Positions 1 through 8,880 of a stretch of 64,000 nucleotides of DNA are shown one piece after another; within the stretch, counting starts at the first letter, position 1, and every line of letters begins with the position of its first letter. A program made the position numbers and the translations under genes. The notes below the pieces were generated by a model. That model was not told the origin of the DNA, did not search any database, and was given only the letters and a program-made list of their open reading frames with translations. Source of the DNA: Streptococcus ruminicola (GTDB lineage Bacteria; Bacillota; Bacilli; Lactobacillales; Streptococcaceae); contig NZ_CP046919.1 of the NCBI RefSeq assembly GCF_011387195.1, positions 1 to 64,000 of the forward strand. Direction: 5' to 3'.

Positions 1-51
1 TTTTCCATGATTAACTGCTTTCGCTTAGACTTTAGAATCCTCGCCACCTCC
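1..51 (-). other. Possible 5' end of a gene leaving the window on the left
   Basis: On the minus strand a good promoter (74-101) is followed by a strong AGGAGG-type ribosome binding site near 44-51. No ATG lies at normal spacing after it. The first ATG in the open frame is at 7-9, about 35 bases from the site, while an ATT codon lies about 6 bases after it in the same frame. The coding part is too short to identify. It could be a gene with a non-ATG start, or a leader. Confidence 0.35.
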
Positions 52-73
52 TTTGAAATCGTTTACAGTTAGA

Positions 74-101
74 ATTATACTATATTTGCAATCAATGTCA
101 A
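74..101 (-). promoter_or_regulatory. Sigma-70 promoter for the left-edge transcript
   Basis: Read on the minus strand, TTGACA (96-101) is separated by 16 bases from TATAAT (74-79). Both hexamers are consensus. It points toward position 1, away from the ferredoxin reductase gene. Confidence 0.75.
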
Positions 102-145
102 GCACTTTCTCTCAAATTCTATCATTTTTCTGTCAGACCGTCAAT

Positions 146-176
146 TTTCTGAAAATCTCCCCGAGAATTTCAGAAA
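146..176. repeat. Imperfect inverted repeat upstream of the left-edge promoter
   Basis: Two 14-base arms (146-159 and 163-176) match as an inverted repeat with one mismatch around a CCC loop. It lies between the 178-208 terminator and the promoter at 74-101, about 45 bases upstream of the -35. It could be an operator or part of the termination region. Nothing in the sequence decides which. Confidence 0.4.
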
Positions 177-177
177 A

Positions 178-208
178 AAGTCTTGTAAGAATCATTCTTA
201 CAAGACTT
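178..208 (-). terminator. Rho-independent terminator after the ferredoxin reductase gene
   Basis: A perfect 15-base palindrome with a single central base is flanked by an A-run on the left and a T-run on the right. It could terminate in both directions, but only the minus-strand transcript of the reductase gene is seen to reach it. Confidence 0.85.
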
Positions 209-214
209 CTTTTT

Positions 215-1216
215 TTATTCATTGATTAATGATGTTGAGTGAACAACACGATTATCACGGTCAGGGAAGATATACTTAATAGCTTGGTTAATTGCTGTTG
301 GTGCTTCACCAAAACCAGTCGCAATCAAATCAACCTTGCCTTCATAATCAGCCGCATCACCAATTGCGTAAACACCTTCTTGACTAGTTTCAAACAATGG
401 TGAAACCGCAATACTTGAACGTTTGTAATCCACATTCCAATTTTTAAGGTTTTTATTTGATGTTGAGAAACCAAAGCTTACAATCAAAGCATCAAGTGGC
501 AATTCAACAGTTTCATCAGATTTCACTTTTTGAACTGTCAAACTCTTAACAAATTGACCATCACCAGAAAGTTCAAATGGCACATAAGGTGTCAAAATGT
601 TTACGTTTGACTCTTTCAAGACTTCTACACTATGTTCATGAGCGCGGAAAGCATCACGACGGTGCACAATAGTAACACTTTTAGCCAAACCATCTAGGTG
701 ATTTGCCCAGTCAACAGCAGAATCACCACCACCACAAATAACCACATCTTTACCAGCAAATTGGTCAAGTTTGTGAACGTTGTAGAAAAGGTTGTTGTCA
801 GCGTAAGCTTCTTCACCTTCCAAACCAAGTGTACGAGGGGCAAAAGCACCATTACCACATGCAATCACGATAGCACGTGAAAAATGTTGACCTTTATTTG
901 TTTCGATAGTAAAAATATCACCATCTTTTTCAAATGTTTTGACCTCTTCTTTAAGGCAAATAGCTGTGCTATCTTTAAAACGATCTAATTGCTTGATAAG
1001 ATTTTCAGTCAAATCAGCTGCTGTAATCCCAGGAAAACCAGCAACGTCATAAATCATTTTTTCTGGATAAAGAACTGCAGGCTGCCCACCAAGTTCAGAT
1101 AAACTTTCAATAATTTTTACCGAAACGCCACGCAAACCAGCGTAAAAGGCTGCAAACAAACCAACAGGTCCACCACCAATGATGGTAATATCATAGATTT
1201 CACGATTTTCTGACAT
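215..1216 (-). CDS. Ferredoxin--NADP(+) reductase, thioredoxin-reductase-like type
   Basis: This 333-residue flavoprotein transfers electrons between NADPH and ferredoxin or flavodoxin. An FAD-binding GGGPVG motif lies near residue 14 and a second nucleotide-binding GGGDSAVDW motif near residue 160. A GDAAD motif near residue 288 is the C-terminal FAD contact. The redox CxxC that thioredoxin reductase carries before the second motif is absent, which fits the YumC-type ferredoxin reductase rather than TrxB. The start codon directly abuts the stop of the GrpB gene upstream, so the two are co-transcribed. Confidence 0.9.
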   Translation of the reverse strand: MSENREIYDITIIGGGPVGLFAAFYAGLRGVSVKIIESLSELGGQPAVLYPEKMIYDVAGFPGITAADLTENLIKQLDRFKDSTAICLKEEVKTFEKDGDIFTIETNKGQHFSRAIVIACGNGAFAPRTLGLEGEEAYADNNLFYNVHKLDQFAGKDVVICGGGDSAVDWANHLDGLAKSVTIVHRRDAFRAHEHSVEVLKESNVNILTPYVPFELSGDGQFVKSLTVQKVKSDETVELPLDALIVSFGFSTSNKNLKNWNVDYKRSSIAVSPLFETSQEGVYAIGDAADYEGKVDLIATGFGEAPTAINQAIKYIFPDRDNRVVHSTSLINE

Positions 1217-1729
1217 TTATATTTCCAACTCCTTGTATATTTCTTCGATAATCGACGATTTATAGGCAATGTATTTATCAATATCTTTGGGAAATAGCTT
1301 TGCGGCTTCTTCTTTTACCTTACCATAAGCCAAAACAGCCTCAAGATGGCTACGTAAATAATCACGAAAAGCAAGATGGCGCTTCAATTCAGGCGAATTT
1401 TCAGGGCAAACATAAAGATGATGAACTTGAAGATGCTCTTTGCCTGAGTAAGCAAAAGCTTCTCTTCCTTCAATCCCTAAATTTCCCTCATGAACATAAC
1501 CAATTGCTGCTAATTTTTGAATCACCTCAAACAAATCCGTGTCTAAAGCAATCACCAAATCGATGTCAATAATTGGCTTTGCCGAAAGTCCTTGAACAGA
1601 AGTACTTCCCACATGTTCTATTTTAAGAATTAAGTCACCTAGAGCAGCTTTAAGCTCTTTAGCAATTTTCTCAAAATCATCTTTCCAACTTTCCTGATAT
1701 GACAGAACAAGAACTTCCTTCGTTCGCAT
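1217..1729 (-). CDS. GrpB family protein (UPF0157)
   Basis: A 170-residue protein of the GrpB family, which has a nucleotidyltransferase-like fold and is often linked to dephospho-CoA kinase domains. The conserved core is visible near residue 40: EHVGSTSV, then KPIIDIDLV. The biochemical role is not established. A GGGAGG ribosome binding site lies 7 bases before ATG. It follows trmD after a terminator and directly precedes the ferredoxin reductase gene with no gap. Confidence 0.85.
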   Translation of the reverse strand: MRTKEVLVLSYQESWKDDFEKIAKELKAALGDLILKIEHVGSTSVQGLSAKPIIDIDLVIALDTDLFEVIQKLAAIGYVHEGNLGIEGREAFAYSGKEHLQVHHLYVCPENSPELKRHLAFRDYLRSHLEAVLAYGKVKEEAAKLFPKDIDKYIAYKSSIIEEIYKELEI

Positions 1730-1748
1730 AAAACCTCCCTAAAAATAA

Positions 1749-1774
1749 AGAGACATACAGCCTGCATGTCCTCT
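1749..1774 (-). terminator. Terminator after trmD
   Basis: On the minus strand a 12-pair stem with one bulged G is followed by TTTATTTTT. It sits 16 bases after the trmD stop. A TATAAT-like sequence (1775-1780) lies just before it but has no -35, so I do not call a promoter. Confidence 0.75.
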
Positions 1775-1789
1775 ATTATATCACATATT

Positions 1790-2518
1790 CTATTCTTGCG
1801 CGTCTCTCTCTTTGAGAATCTTGCGGAAAATAGCCTCTTCTTCTTTTGTAAAAGCATAATCTTCCAACAAATCCGGTCGACGCTCTAAAGTCTTACGAAG
1901 ACTTTGTTCAATTCGCCATTTGCGAATATTTTCGTGGTGACCACTCATCAAAACATCAGGAACTTTCATACCTCTGAAGTCATAAGGACGAGTGTATTGT
2001 GGGAACTCGAGCAAACCAGATGAGAACGAATCATCTTGGTGACTCGCTTCTTTTCCAAGAACATTTGGAATTAGGCGAACCGTCGCATCCACAATCGTCA
2101 TCGCAGCCAATTCACCACCCGTTAAAACAAAATCCCCGAGTGAGATTTCATCCGTTACCAAAGTCTTGATACGTTCATCATAACCTTCATAGTGGCCACA
2201 GATAAAAATCAACTCATCTTCCTGTGCCAATTCTTCAGCATAGCTTTGATCAAAAGTGCGACCCGCTGGATCCAAAAGAATAACACGAGGTTTCTTCGCA
2301 TCGATTTTATCAATCGTGTCAAAAATAGGCTGTGCACGAAGCAACATTCCCTGTCCACCACCGTATGGTTCATCATCAACATGACGAGCTTTTTCAGCAT
2401 TATCACGGAAATTGTGATAGTTAATGTCAAGCAACCCTTTTTCCTTAGCTTTCCCGACAATAGAGTATTCTAAAGGCGCAAACATTTCAGGAAAGAGCGT
2501 TAAGATATCAATCTTCAT
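1790..2518 (-). CDS. trmD: tRNA (guanine-37-N1)-methyltransferase TrmD
   Basis: TrmD makes m1G37 in tRNAs that read CNN codons, using S-adenosylmethionine, and so prevents +1 frameshifting. The protein is 242 residues, the usual length. It opens with [13 protein letters not shown], has the conserved [10 protein letters not shown] segment near residue 50, the SAM-knot region [10 protein letters not shown] near residue 113, and [11 protein letters not shown] near residue 130. The open frame extends nine codons further up, but the ATG at 2518 has the family N-terminus and a GGA site before it. It overlaps the end of rimM by 11 bases. Confidence 0.97.
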   Translation of the reverse strand: MKIDILTLFPEMFAPLEYSIVGKAKEKGLLDINYHNFRDNAEKARHVDDEPYGGGQGMLLRAQPIFDTIDKIDAKKPRVILLDPAGRTFDQSYAEELAQEDELIFICGHYEGYDERIKTLVTDEISLGDFVLTGGELAAMTIVDATVRLIPNVLGKEASHQDDSFSSGLLEFPQYTRPYDFRGMKVPDVLMSGHHENIRKWRIEQSLRKTLERRPDLLEDYAFTKEEEAIFRKILKERDAQE

Positions 2519-3026
2519 CGTCAAGTCCTTCCAAAATATCCACATCTACACGATTGGCAGCAACATCGACATTTAAAACAACTGGTGGAATGTATGGTAA
2601 TAGCAAGTCGCGTTTACCTTTACGTTTAACCACCCAAACATCATTTGCGCCAGGTTGAAGAATTTCTTTGACTTGTCCGACTAAAACGTCGTTTTCATAA
2701 ACATCAAGCCCGATAATTTCATGATAGTAAAATTCACCGTCTTCAAGCTCTGACAAGTTTTCTTCAGCCACTTTCAAAGTGCAACCTTTGTATTTTTCAA
2801 TATCATTGATATGATACATGCCTTTAAACTTGATAATATCAAAATTCTTTTGTTTACGATGACTAGCAATCTCAACATCAATCAAGAAATTATCTTTATC
2901 ATCAAAAACAGCTAATTTTGAACCCTTTTTAAAACGTTCTTCAGCAAAATCAGTTACTGACAACACACGCATCTCACCTTGAAGACCTTGTGTATTGACG
3001 ATTTTTCCAACATTATAGTAATTCAT
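2508..3026 (-). CDS. rimM: 16S rRNA processing protein RimM
   Basis: RimM helps mature the 30S head domain and binds ribosomal protein S19. The 172-residue product has the N-terminal RimM barrel (about 1-85, starting [14 protein letters not shown]) and the C-terminal PRC-barrel-like domain, with GANDVWVV near residue 120. The frame is open further upstream, but the ATG at 3026 fits the family and follows a GGAG site. A possible extended -10 lies at 3055-3060. It is coupled to trmD by overlap. Confidence 0.96.
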   Translation of the reverse strand: MNYYNVGKIVNTQGLQGEMRVLSVTDFAEERFKKGSKLAVFDDKDNFLIDVEIASHRKQKNFDIIKFKGMYHINDIEKYKGCTLKVAEENLSELEDGEFYYHEIIGLDVYENDVLVGQVKEILQPGANDVWVVKRKGKRDLLLPYIPPVVLNVDVAANRVDVDILEGLDDED

Positions 3027-3074
3027 TTCAACTCCACATAACTTAGTCTTTATCATTTTACCATAAAAACAGTA

Positions 3075-3106
3075 AAGAAAAAACCAGCTGCCACGCTGCA
3101 ACTGGT
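3075..3106 (-). terminator. Terminator of the tRNA-Gln/tRNA-Glu operon
   Basis: On the minus strand a 9-pair stem (3083-3091 with 3098-3106) is followed by TTTTTTC. It begins 6 bases past the end of tRNA-Glu, so the tRNA transcript probably ends before rimM. Confidence 0.8.
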
Positions 3107-3111
3107 CAAGA

Positions 3112-3183
3112 TAGTCCGTACGGGATTCGAACCCGTGTTACCGCCGTGAAAAGGCGGTGTCTTAACCCCTTGACCAACGGACC
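3112..3183 (-). tRNA. tRNA-Glu (anticodon TTC)
   Basis: A 72-base cloverleaf. The acceptor GGTCCGT pairs with ACGGACT, the anticodon loop contains TTC in CTTTTCA, and the T arm has GGTTCGAATCC. No CCA is encoded. It is the second tRNA of a two-gene operon. Confidence 0.96.
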
Positions 3184-3208
3184 ATATCAACAAAACCTTT
3201 GAGGTTTA

Positions 3209-3280
3209 CTGGGGTAGCTGGATTCGAACCAACGCATGAGGGAGTCAAAGTCCCTTGCCTTACCGCTTGGCTATACCCCA
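3209..3280 (-). tRNA. tRNA-Gln (anticodon TTG)
   Basis: A 72-base cloverleaf. The acceptor TGGGGTA pairs with TACCCCA, the anticodon loop has TTG in CTTTGAC, and the T arm has GGTTCGAATCC. No CCA is encoded. It is first in the operon, starting 16 bases after the promoter -10. Confidence 0.96.
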
Positions 3281-3295
3281 TAAACAACATAAACT

Positions 3296-3324
3296 ATTCT
3301 ATCGCAATTTCACTTGCTTGTCAA
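3296..3324 (-). promoter_or_regulatory. Promoter of the tRNA operon
   Basis: TTGACA (3319-3324), a 17-base spacer, then TAGAAT (3296-3301) on the minus strand. The rest of the 250-base gap 3281-3531 shows only AT-rich sequence and the khpA terminator. Confidence 0.85.
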
Positions 3325-3509
3325 TAGTTTTTTGAAATTTTTTTAAATCTTTTTTTCAAGACTTTGAAAAATTTCCTTGCCGATTTACATCTCCTAAATC
3401 AGCACAAGAAATATTCTATCATAAAGGATACTATTTGAAAACCCCTTTTTTCAATTTTTTTAAAAATTTTTTCACTTCAAAATACACTCTGCAACGACTT
3501 CCTAAAGTA

Positions 3510-3538
3510 ACAGAAAAAGAGTAGCTAAATGCTACTCT
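3510..3538 (-). terminator. Terminator overlapping the khpA stop codon
   Basis: An 8-pair stem (3518-3525 with 3531-3538) is followed on the minus strand by TTTTTC. The right arm includes the khpA stop codon, so coding and termination signals overlap. Confidence 0.75.
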
Positions 3539-3780
3539 TCTCCTTTTTCGTCAATAACGAGTCTTACTTTTTTACCTTGAGTTGGTACCGAATAGACAAT
3601 CGATCTTATCGCTGTAATGGTACGACCTTTTTTACCGATAACACGACCGATGTCCTGTGCATCCAAATCAAGATGATATTCTAAAAACTCAGGTGTATCT
3701 TCAATTTTAATGGTAAGATTATCTGGTTGTGAAATCAAAGGTTTCACAATAGCGATAATAAGATTTTCAATGGTATCCAT
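3532..3780 (-). CDS. khpA: KH-domain RNA-binding protein KhpA
   Basis: KhpA is a small RNA-binding protein that in streptococci pairs with KhpB/EloR and affects cell elongation and division. The 82-residue product is nearly all one KH domain, with the GxxG loop seen as IGKKGRT near residue 49. It lies 17 bases after rpsP and is co-transcribed with it, the usual arrangement in Firmicutes. Confidence 0.93.
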   Translation of the reverse strand: MDTIENLIIAIVKPLISQPDNLTIKIEDTPEFLEYHLDLDAQDIGRVIGKKGRTITAIRSIVYSVPTQGKKVRLVIDEKGEE

Positions 3781-3797
3781 AGGCTTAGTTTACTCTA

Positions 3798-4070
3798 TTA
3801 TTTTGAGAATTTTGAATCGTGGAATTTTTTCATAACGCCTTCACGTGAAAGGATGTTACGAACTGTATCTGAAGGTTGAGCACCTTTAGACAACCATTCA
3901 AGAACACGTTCTTCTTTAAGTGATACTTGGTTTTCTTCGATAAGTGGGTTGTAAGTACCAACTGTTTCGATGAAACGACCGTCACGTGGAGCACGTGAAT
4001 CAGCTACGTTGATACGGTAGAAAGGTTTTTTCTTAGAACCCATACGAGTTAAACGGATTTTTACTGCCAT
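3798..4070 (-). CDS. rpsP: 30S ribosomal protein S16
   Basis: S16 is an early-assembly protein of the 30S subunit. The 90 residues start [20 protein letters not shown], the family signature, and the length is standard. It is the first gene of the rpsP-khpA unit and is driven by the promoter at 4137-4164. Confidence 0.98.
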   Translation of the reverse strand: MAVKIRLTRMGSKKKPFYRINVADSRAPRDGRFIETVGTYNPLIEENQVSLKEERVLEWLSKGAQPSDTVRNILSREGVMKKFHDSKFSK

Positions 4071-4136
4071 TAGTATAAAGTCTCTTTTCTATTTTTTTGT
4101 TTAGGTTAATAGCTCTGCTACTAACTCACTTAATTT

Positions 4137-4164
4137 ATTATATCATAAAAAGATAAGGTGTCAA
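4137..4164 (-). promoter_or_regulatory. rpsP promoter with its -35 inside the upstream hairpin
   Basis: On the minus strand TTGACA (4159-4164), a 16-base spacer and TATAAT (4137-4142) form a consensus promoter. The -35 lies entirely within one arm of the hairpin at 4155-4183 that ends the previous gene, so the two signals share DNA. Confidence 0.85.
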
Positions 4165-4183
4165 GAAAAAAACTTGACACCTT
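4155..4183 (-). terminator. Terminator after the RsmJ-like gene
   Basis: A perfect 11-pair stem (4155-4165 with 4173-4183) encloses a 7-base A/T loop. On the minus strand it is followed by TATCTTTTTAT, a modest T-tract. It overlaps the rpsP -35. Confidence 0.7.
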
Positions 4184-4213
4184 TTAAAAAATTTTTTCAA
4201 TTAATCAAATGCC

Positions 4214-4963
4214 TCAAAGTTCAATCACACCATAATGAAACTTTTGATTTGGACGAACAAATTGTTTAAAACCAAAGTTTTCAAAGACCTTATCCCTAAA
4301 ATGAGCTTTAATGATAATCTTCTTTCTTGCCACGCGCTTTGCTTCTCGCAAAAAATCTTCTGAAAAAACTGTGTCATTAGCATATTGACGTAAGCCATCT
4401 AAATTTTTGGATTCTGCAATTCTCTCAGAAAACATTGGGTCACAGTAGATAACATCAAAAGAATTATCTGGCAATGTTTTTAAATAAGCTAAATTCTCCG
4501 CACAAACCGTGTGAATTGAACGCATAGCTTTATTTAAAACTTCTGAATCAGACTGATAATGCTGTAATCCTTCTGATACAATAAAATGAATGATTGGTTG
4601 GCTTTCCACTGCAGTGACCGCATGCCCTGCGTATGCCATAACAATGCTATCACTTGCTAAGCCCATCGTGCTATCAAGAATTTGCAAAGGTTCTTTTCCC
4701 AACAAATCAATTAACGCATCATGTGGACTTTTAATACGCAGCATAGCAGTGTCTGGATGAAAAACAAGTTCACTACCATCTTGATTTACCAGACAAAGCT
4801 TATTATCATAAACCAGAAGAAGACCTTCTCTTCCCTTTAAAAGCTTTGTTACTGATTGCTTTTGTCGTTTGATGACAGGCAAAGAAAGCTTCTCTCCGAT
4901 TATTCTCGATCTTTTTAATAAATCGTCATTTTCCCTTAAACTCGTTGTAATTGCAATAGTCAT
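4214..4963 (-). CDS. RsmJ/YhiQ-like class I SAM-dependent methyltransferase
   Basis: This 249-residue protein belongs to the family of E. coli RsmJ, which methylates G1516 of 16S rRNA. The substrate in streptococci is not proven. The SAM-binding motif appears as DSTMGLASDS near residue 96, the acidic residue in AVESQP near 117, and a catalytic-type DPMF motif near 172. It starts 18 bases after the TVP38-like gene and ends in a hairpin. Confidence 0.78.
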   Translation of the reverse strand: MTIAITTSLRENDDLLKRSRIIGEKLSLPVIKRQKQSVTKLLKGREGLLLVYDNKLCLVNQDGSELVFHPDTAMLRIKSPHDALIDLLGKEPLQILDSTMGLASDSIVMAYAGHAVTAVESQPIIHFIVSEGLQHYQSDSEVLNKAMRSIHTVCAENLAYLKTLPDNSFDVIYCDPMFSERIAESKNLDGLRQYANDTVFSEDFLREAKRVARKKIIIKAHFRDKVFENFGFKQFVRPNQKFHYGVIEL

Positions 4964-4981
4964 ATATCTATTATAACAAAA

Positions 4982-5575
4982 TCAAAGCAGACTTCTGATA
5001 AATTGCCCGCCGTAAATCCAGAAGTAACTAAAAGCAACGATTGAAATCGGCTTACAAAGTAAAATGATGTAAAGGAATCGTTTGAAAGACATCTTAGATA
5101 AGCCCGTAATCATAACCAAAATATCAGCTGGCGAGATTGGTGAAGCCATATTCAGCGCAAAAACTGTTTCATAGGTTGATGAAGCCAACTTTTGCTCATA
5201 TTTTGCATAAGTTTGCTCATCAATAAAGAGCATGATGAATGGTTTGCCATAGCGACGCGTTAACAAGAATAGAATGATACTTCCAATGACTATTCCAACA
5301 TAATTTAAGATAAAGCCTAGAATAGGTCCAAAAGCCATAAACCCTACAACTGTGGTCACTCCCCCAGGAATAATTGGAATAACAACTTGAATGATTTGTA
5401 GAAGAAGAAAGGCGAAACTTCCGAGAATAAGATGACCTTTTAGAGCTCTTGTTAAAGCATCAGGATCATTTAAAATATCCAAATTCTTAAACAGATAAAC
5501 TAAAAATAGAACCGTTAAAACAATTGAAAAAATTCCTAGAAATTTAACCAGTTTTTTTAAAGCACCATACATCAT
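4982..5575 (-). CDS. TVP38/TMEM64 family membrane protein
   Basis: A 197-residue polytopic protein of the SNARE-associated/DedA-related superfamily. Hydrophobic segments lie at about 10-30, 48-70, 73-105, 138-160 and 165-190. The conserved GP[IL]LG segment is seen as FGPILGF near residue 82. Family members are implicated in membrane lipid or small-molecule transport, but this one has no assigned function. Two ATGs are adjacent at the start. I use the first. Confidence 0.85.
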   Translation of the reverse strand: MMYGALKKLVKFLGIFSIVLTVLFLVYLFKNLDILNDPDALTRALKGHLILGSFAFLLLQIIQVVIPIIPGGVTTVVGFMAFGPILGFILNYVGIVIGSIILFLLTRRYGKPFIMLFIDEQTYAKYEQKLASSTYETVFALNMASPISPADILVMITGLSKMSFKRFLYIILLCKPISIVAFSYFWIYGGQFIRSLL

Positions 5576-5609
5576 ATCACCCTTTATTTTTATTTGTTAC
5601 TTTAAAACC

Positions 5610-5638
5610 ATTATACAAGGGTTACTCCTATTAAACAA
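5610..5638 (-). promoter_or_regulatory. Promoter for the TVP38-like gene
   Basis: TTGTTT (5633-5638), 17 bases, TATAAT (5610-5615) on the minus strand. It lies between the ABC permease gene and the TVP38-like gene and separates the two transcription units. Confidence 0.75.
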
Positions 5639-5658
5639 GAATTCTTATAACTTTCTCA

Positions 5659-6888
5659 CTATTCATAGCGAAGAGCTTCAATTGGGTCTAGTTTACTTGC
5701 TTTATTAGCCGGCAAAAGTCCAAAAACAACACCAATTATTGCTGAGAAGATAAGACTTCCTAAAGCAATGTTTAATGAGATTGATGGTTTTACATTTGGA
5801 ATACTATTCCCAATAAGGTGCGTTAAACCAGAAGCTAGAGCAAGACCAATTAATCCACCAATAATTGTCAAAAGCATTGATTCAATCAAAAATTGTGTCA
5901 AAATCTTTTGACGGGTTGCTCCAAGAGCTTTTCGTAAACCAATTTCTCGTGTACGCTCGGTAACAGATACCAACATGATATTCATAACCCCAATACCACC
6001 AACAAGAAGAGAAATACCTGCGATAGCACCAATAACTGCTGTCATCATGCTATAAGCAGAGCTGACTTGCGAAATAACTTGTGACATGTCGAAGATTGTA
6101 AAACGACCAGTTCTCACCCCTGACAATTGCGTCAAGAGACGAGCCGCTTCTTTTCCGACTTTTGTAGTTTGTTTGACGTCTTCAACATGGACAAATGCCG
6201 CTTGAACTTCATCCACATTAAACTCTGCAGCTAATTGAGTATTGGTCATGACAGCATTACCGCCAGATTGCATACCATATTGCTGAGAACCAGCATTTGG
6301 ATCTTTATAAACACCAACAACTAAATAATTTTTTGAACCAATTGACACATGTTGGTTTAAGGCATTTTCATTGCTACCAAATAATTTAACCGCAAGCTTG
6401 GTATCCAGCATGACAATACGGGAGAATCGGCTGTAATCGCCAGTTTCAAAGCTTCGTCCTGCAAGAACTTTGTATTTTTTAACCGTAAAGTAGGTTCTGT
6501 TAACTCCTGTTATGTTAACATTTTTTGACTTTTTCTGATTGCCCTCAACTGTTGACGTTGTACCATTGGTTAAATAATAATTTTCAACATCTGGCAGCTC
6601 ACTAGTAATTTTTTGCAACCATTCTTCTTTAATGGCTGGACCTTTATCAGCATCTCTAGGATCTTCATCATCAAAAACATCAATATCGTCAGTCTTTTTA
6701 GTTGTGTAATAGAGCTGAACATCTTGGCTGTCTGAAGCGAACATATTAGTAACTTGATTAGTCATTCCTTGCCCCAAAGCCATAATAACCACAACTGAAG
6801 CCACACCAATAATAACTCCTAAAGTCGTCAGAAACGAACGCATCTTGTGCCCCATAATTGAACTTAGGGCGAATTTCCAATTTTCCAT
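5659..6888 (-). CDS. MacB-like ABC transporter permease
   Basis: A 409-residue permease with an N-terminal membrane helix (about 20-40), a large extracellular domain (about 45-280) and three C-terminal helices (about 285-400). The terminal helices contain TERTREIGLRKALGA near residue 315, the FtsX/MacB signature. It follows the ATPase gene by 12 bases. The three-gene order adaptor, ATPase, permease matches the pneumococcal SP_0785-0787 type of efflux system, linked there to antimicrobial peptide or drug export. The substrate here is unknown. Confidence 0.9.
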   Translation of the reverse strand: MENWKFALSSIMGHKMRSFLTTLGVIIGVASVVVIMALGQGMTNQVTNMFASDSQDVQLYYTTKKTDDIDVFDDEDPRDADKGPAIKEEWLQKITSELPDVENYYLTNGTTSTVEGNQKKSKNVNITGVNRTYFTVKKYKVLAGRSFETGDYSRFSRIVMLDTKLAVKLFGSNENALNQHVSIGSKNYLVVGVYKDPNAGSQQYGMQSGGNAVMTNTQLAAEFNVDEVQAAFVHVEDVKQTTKVGKEAARLLTQLSGVRTGRFTIFDMSQVISQVSSAYSMMTAVIGAIAGISLLVGGIGVMNIMLVSVTERTREIGLRKALGATRQKILTQFLIESMLLTIIGGLIGLALASGLTHLIGNSIPNVKPSISLNIALGSLIFSAIIGVVFGLLPANKASKLDPIEALRYE

Positions 6889-6900
6889 TATAATCCTCCC

Positions 6901-7611
6901 CTAATCAATTCTGACACTTTCTGTCGTGTCTCGTGTAATCTCACCATCACGAATAACAATTTTTCGTGTGGCAAAATCAGCAATTTCAGGTTCATGCGTA
7001 ACCATAACAATTGTTTTTCCTTCACGGTTAAGCTCAGTCAATAATTGCATGATTTGGTCACTTGTTTTGGTATCAAGTGCACCGGTTGGCTCATCTGCAA
7101 GGATGATTGATGGATTATTCACCAAAGCACGCGCAATAGCCACACGTTGTTTTTGACCACCTGATAACTCTGATGGCAGATGTTTCATGCGTTCGCTGAG
7201 CTCAACTTTCTCCAAGAACTGCTTAGCTAATTGACGTCGTTTTAATGAATTTACCCCAGCGTATACAAGTGGAAGTTCAACATTTTGCAAGGCTGATAAT
7301 TTTGAAAGAAGGAAAAATTGTTGGAAAACAAATCCGATTTCTTGATTTCTAACTTTAGCTAATTCCTTTTCTTTTAGTTCTTCTACTTGTGTTCCATTTA
7401 AACTATAATCACCTGAGGTTGGTCTGTCTAACAAACCAATGATGTTCATTAAGGTTGATTTACCTGAACCAGACGGTCCCATAATGGCCACAAATTCACC
7501 TTCATAGACTGTCAAATCAATTCCTTTAAGGACATTAAGTTCTTGATCACCATTACGATAGGATTTTACGATATTACTTAGCTGGATTAATGGTTTCTTC
7601 TCATCTTTCAC
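6901..7611 (-). CDS. MacB-like ABC transporter ATP-binding protein
   Basis: This 236-residue ATPase powers the adjacent permease. It has Walker A GPSGSGKST near residue 45, a Q-loop, the signature LSGGQKQRVAIARAL near 148, Walker B IILADEPTGALD near 168 and the switch His in VMVTHEP near 203. The LolD/MacB family resemblance is clear. It lies between the adaptor (14-base gap) and the permease. Confidence 0.93.
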   Translation of the reverse strand: MKDEKKPLIQLSNIVKSYRNGDQELNVLKGIDLTVYEGEFVAIMGPSGSGKSTLMNIIGLLDRPTSGDYSLNGTQVEELKEKELAKVRNQEIGFVFQQFFLLSKLSALQNVELPLVYAGVNSLKRRQLAKQFLEKVELSERMKHLPSELSGGQKQRVAIARALVNNPSIILADEPTGALDTKTSDQIMQLLTELNREGKTIVMVTHEPEIADFATRKIVIRDGEITRDTTESVRID

Positions 7612-7625
7612 TACTTACTCACCTC

Positions 7626-8831
7626 TTATTTTTCTGTTGTAGCGGCATCTTCAGTAGTGACTTTATCTACTTTCTCACCATTCTTCAATGATTTTTCAGG
7701 GGTTGAAATAACTGTTTGTCCGACTTCTAAACCACTTAAAATTTCTTGTTGAGAAGCATCTGCATTACCAGCGGCTACTTCAACTTTGCTGACTTTCTTA
7801 GTTGCTTTGTCGTAAACCCAGACAAATTTCTTGTCACCTTCAGATACAAGAGCATCAACAGGAACTAATTTGTTTTTATTTTCATTGACAACTTCTACAG
7901 AAACAGTGAAGCCTTGTTGAAGATTTGCTGTGTCTCCAGTCAAATCAATCTTGTAATCATACGAAGCTGCGCTGTTTGATGAGCTATTTGATTCAGAAGC
8001 AGCTGTTTGATTTGGATAGTTTGAAATGTATGAGATTGTACCAGTCCACTCTTTATCTGGATACACTTTTGATTTGATCTTAACATTTTGACCTGTTTTA
8101 ATATTTGCTAAATCGTACTCTGTCAACGTTCCTTTAACTTGAAGTTGCCCTTCTGTAGCAACATGAACAAGGGTTTGGCTATTTTTAGATGCTGGGTCAA
8201 TATCGTTGTTCACTTCAACGACTGTACCAGACACATCGCTAGTAATAATGGTTTCATTTAAAGCTTGTTGTGCTTTATTCACTTCTGCTTGTGCATCCGC
8301 GTAAGCATCATTCAAGTCTTGTAATTGTTGATTGTAATCTGCTGTTTGTTGAGCAGTTGGTTGTTGAGTAACTGTCTTTTCTTCACCAGTTTCATCATCA
8401 GTTGTTGTAGATGTTGTCGGAAGATTACCGTATTTTTTCAAATGGTCAATCTGGCGTCCAACTTTATTAAGGCCACGAACGGCTGTGTCATATGCTGCTT
8501 GAGCTGTGGTTGAATCGTATTGAACCAATTGTTGACCAGTTGTAATTTGATCTCCTACAGCAACAGTTGCTTTAGCAGAGCTACCTTTACTGCTATCAAA
8601 ATACACATACTGCTCTTGAAGTGCCTTTACTTGTCCCGTTAAGAGTGTTGTTGATGAAACCGTTCCTTCAGTTACTTTTACAGCTTTATAAGAAACTTCG
8701 GCATTTGCAGCCTTGGCTTTTGATTGTTGCACGAGCATTAAGCCTCCACCTGCAAGAACAAAGAAAGCTGCCGCTGCACCAATCATCACCTTAGTTTTTT
8801 TTGACATACTTGATTTACTTCTTCTAGACAT
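7626..8831 (-). CDS. MacA-like membrane-fusion (HlyD/RND adaptor) protein
   Basis: A 401-residue adaptor for the MacB-like transporter. A membrane anchor at about 15-35 is followed by a barrel-sandwich lipoyl-like half, a helical hairpin with a Gln/Thr-rich insert at about 140-210, the second half motif near SDVSGTVVEVN, then beta-barrel domains. The frame is open 28 codons further up, but the ATG at 8831 has a GAGGATT site at correct spacing and follows a consensus promoter. The C-terminal tail is Lys/Thr-rich. Confidence 0.9.
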   Translation of the reverse strand: MSRRSKSSMSKKTKVMIGAAAAFFVLAGGGLMLVQQSKAKAANAEVSYKAVKVTEGTVSSTTLLTGQVKALQEQYVYFDSSKGSSAKATVAVGDQITTGQQLVQYDSTTAQAAYDTAVRGLNKVGRQIDHLKKYGNLPTTSTTTDDETGEEKTVTQQPTAQQTADYNQQLQDLNDAYADAQAEVNKAQQALNETIITSDVSGTVVEVNNDIDPASKNSQTLVHVATEGQLQVKGTLTEYDLANIKTGQNVKIKSKVYPDKEWTGTISYISNYPNQTAASESNSSSNSAASYDYKIDLTGDTANLQQGFTVSVEVVNENKNKLVPVDALVSEGDKKFVWVYDKATKKVSKVEVAAGNADASQQEILSGLEVGQTVISTPEKSLKNGEKVDKVTTEDAATTEK

Positions 8832-8880
8832 AATAATCCTCATATTCTTTCTTGTATAGTTGTATCGCTCAGATAGAACA

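Noticed and set aside
1775..1780. TATAAT before the trmD terminator as a promoter for the GrpB gene
   Set aside because: No -35 at suitable distance, and the transcript would begin inside a terminator hairpin.
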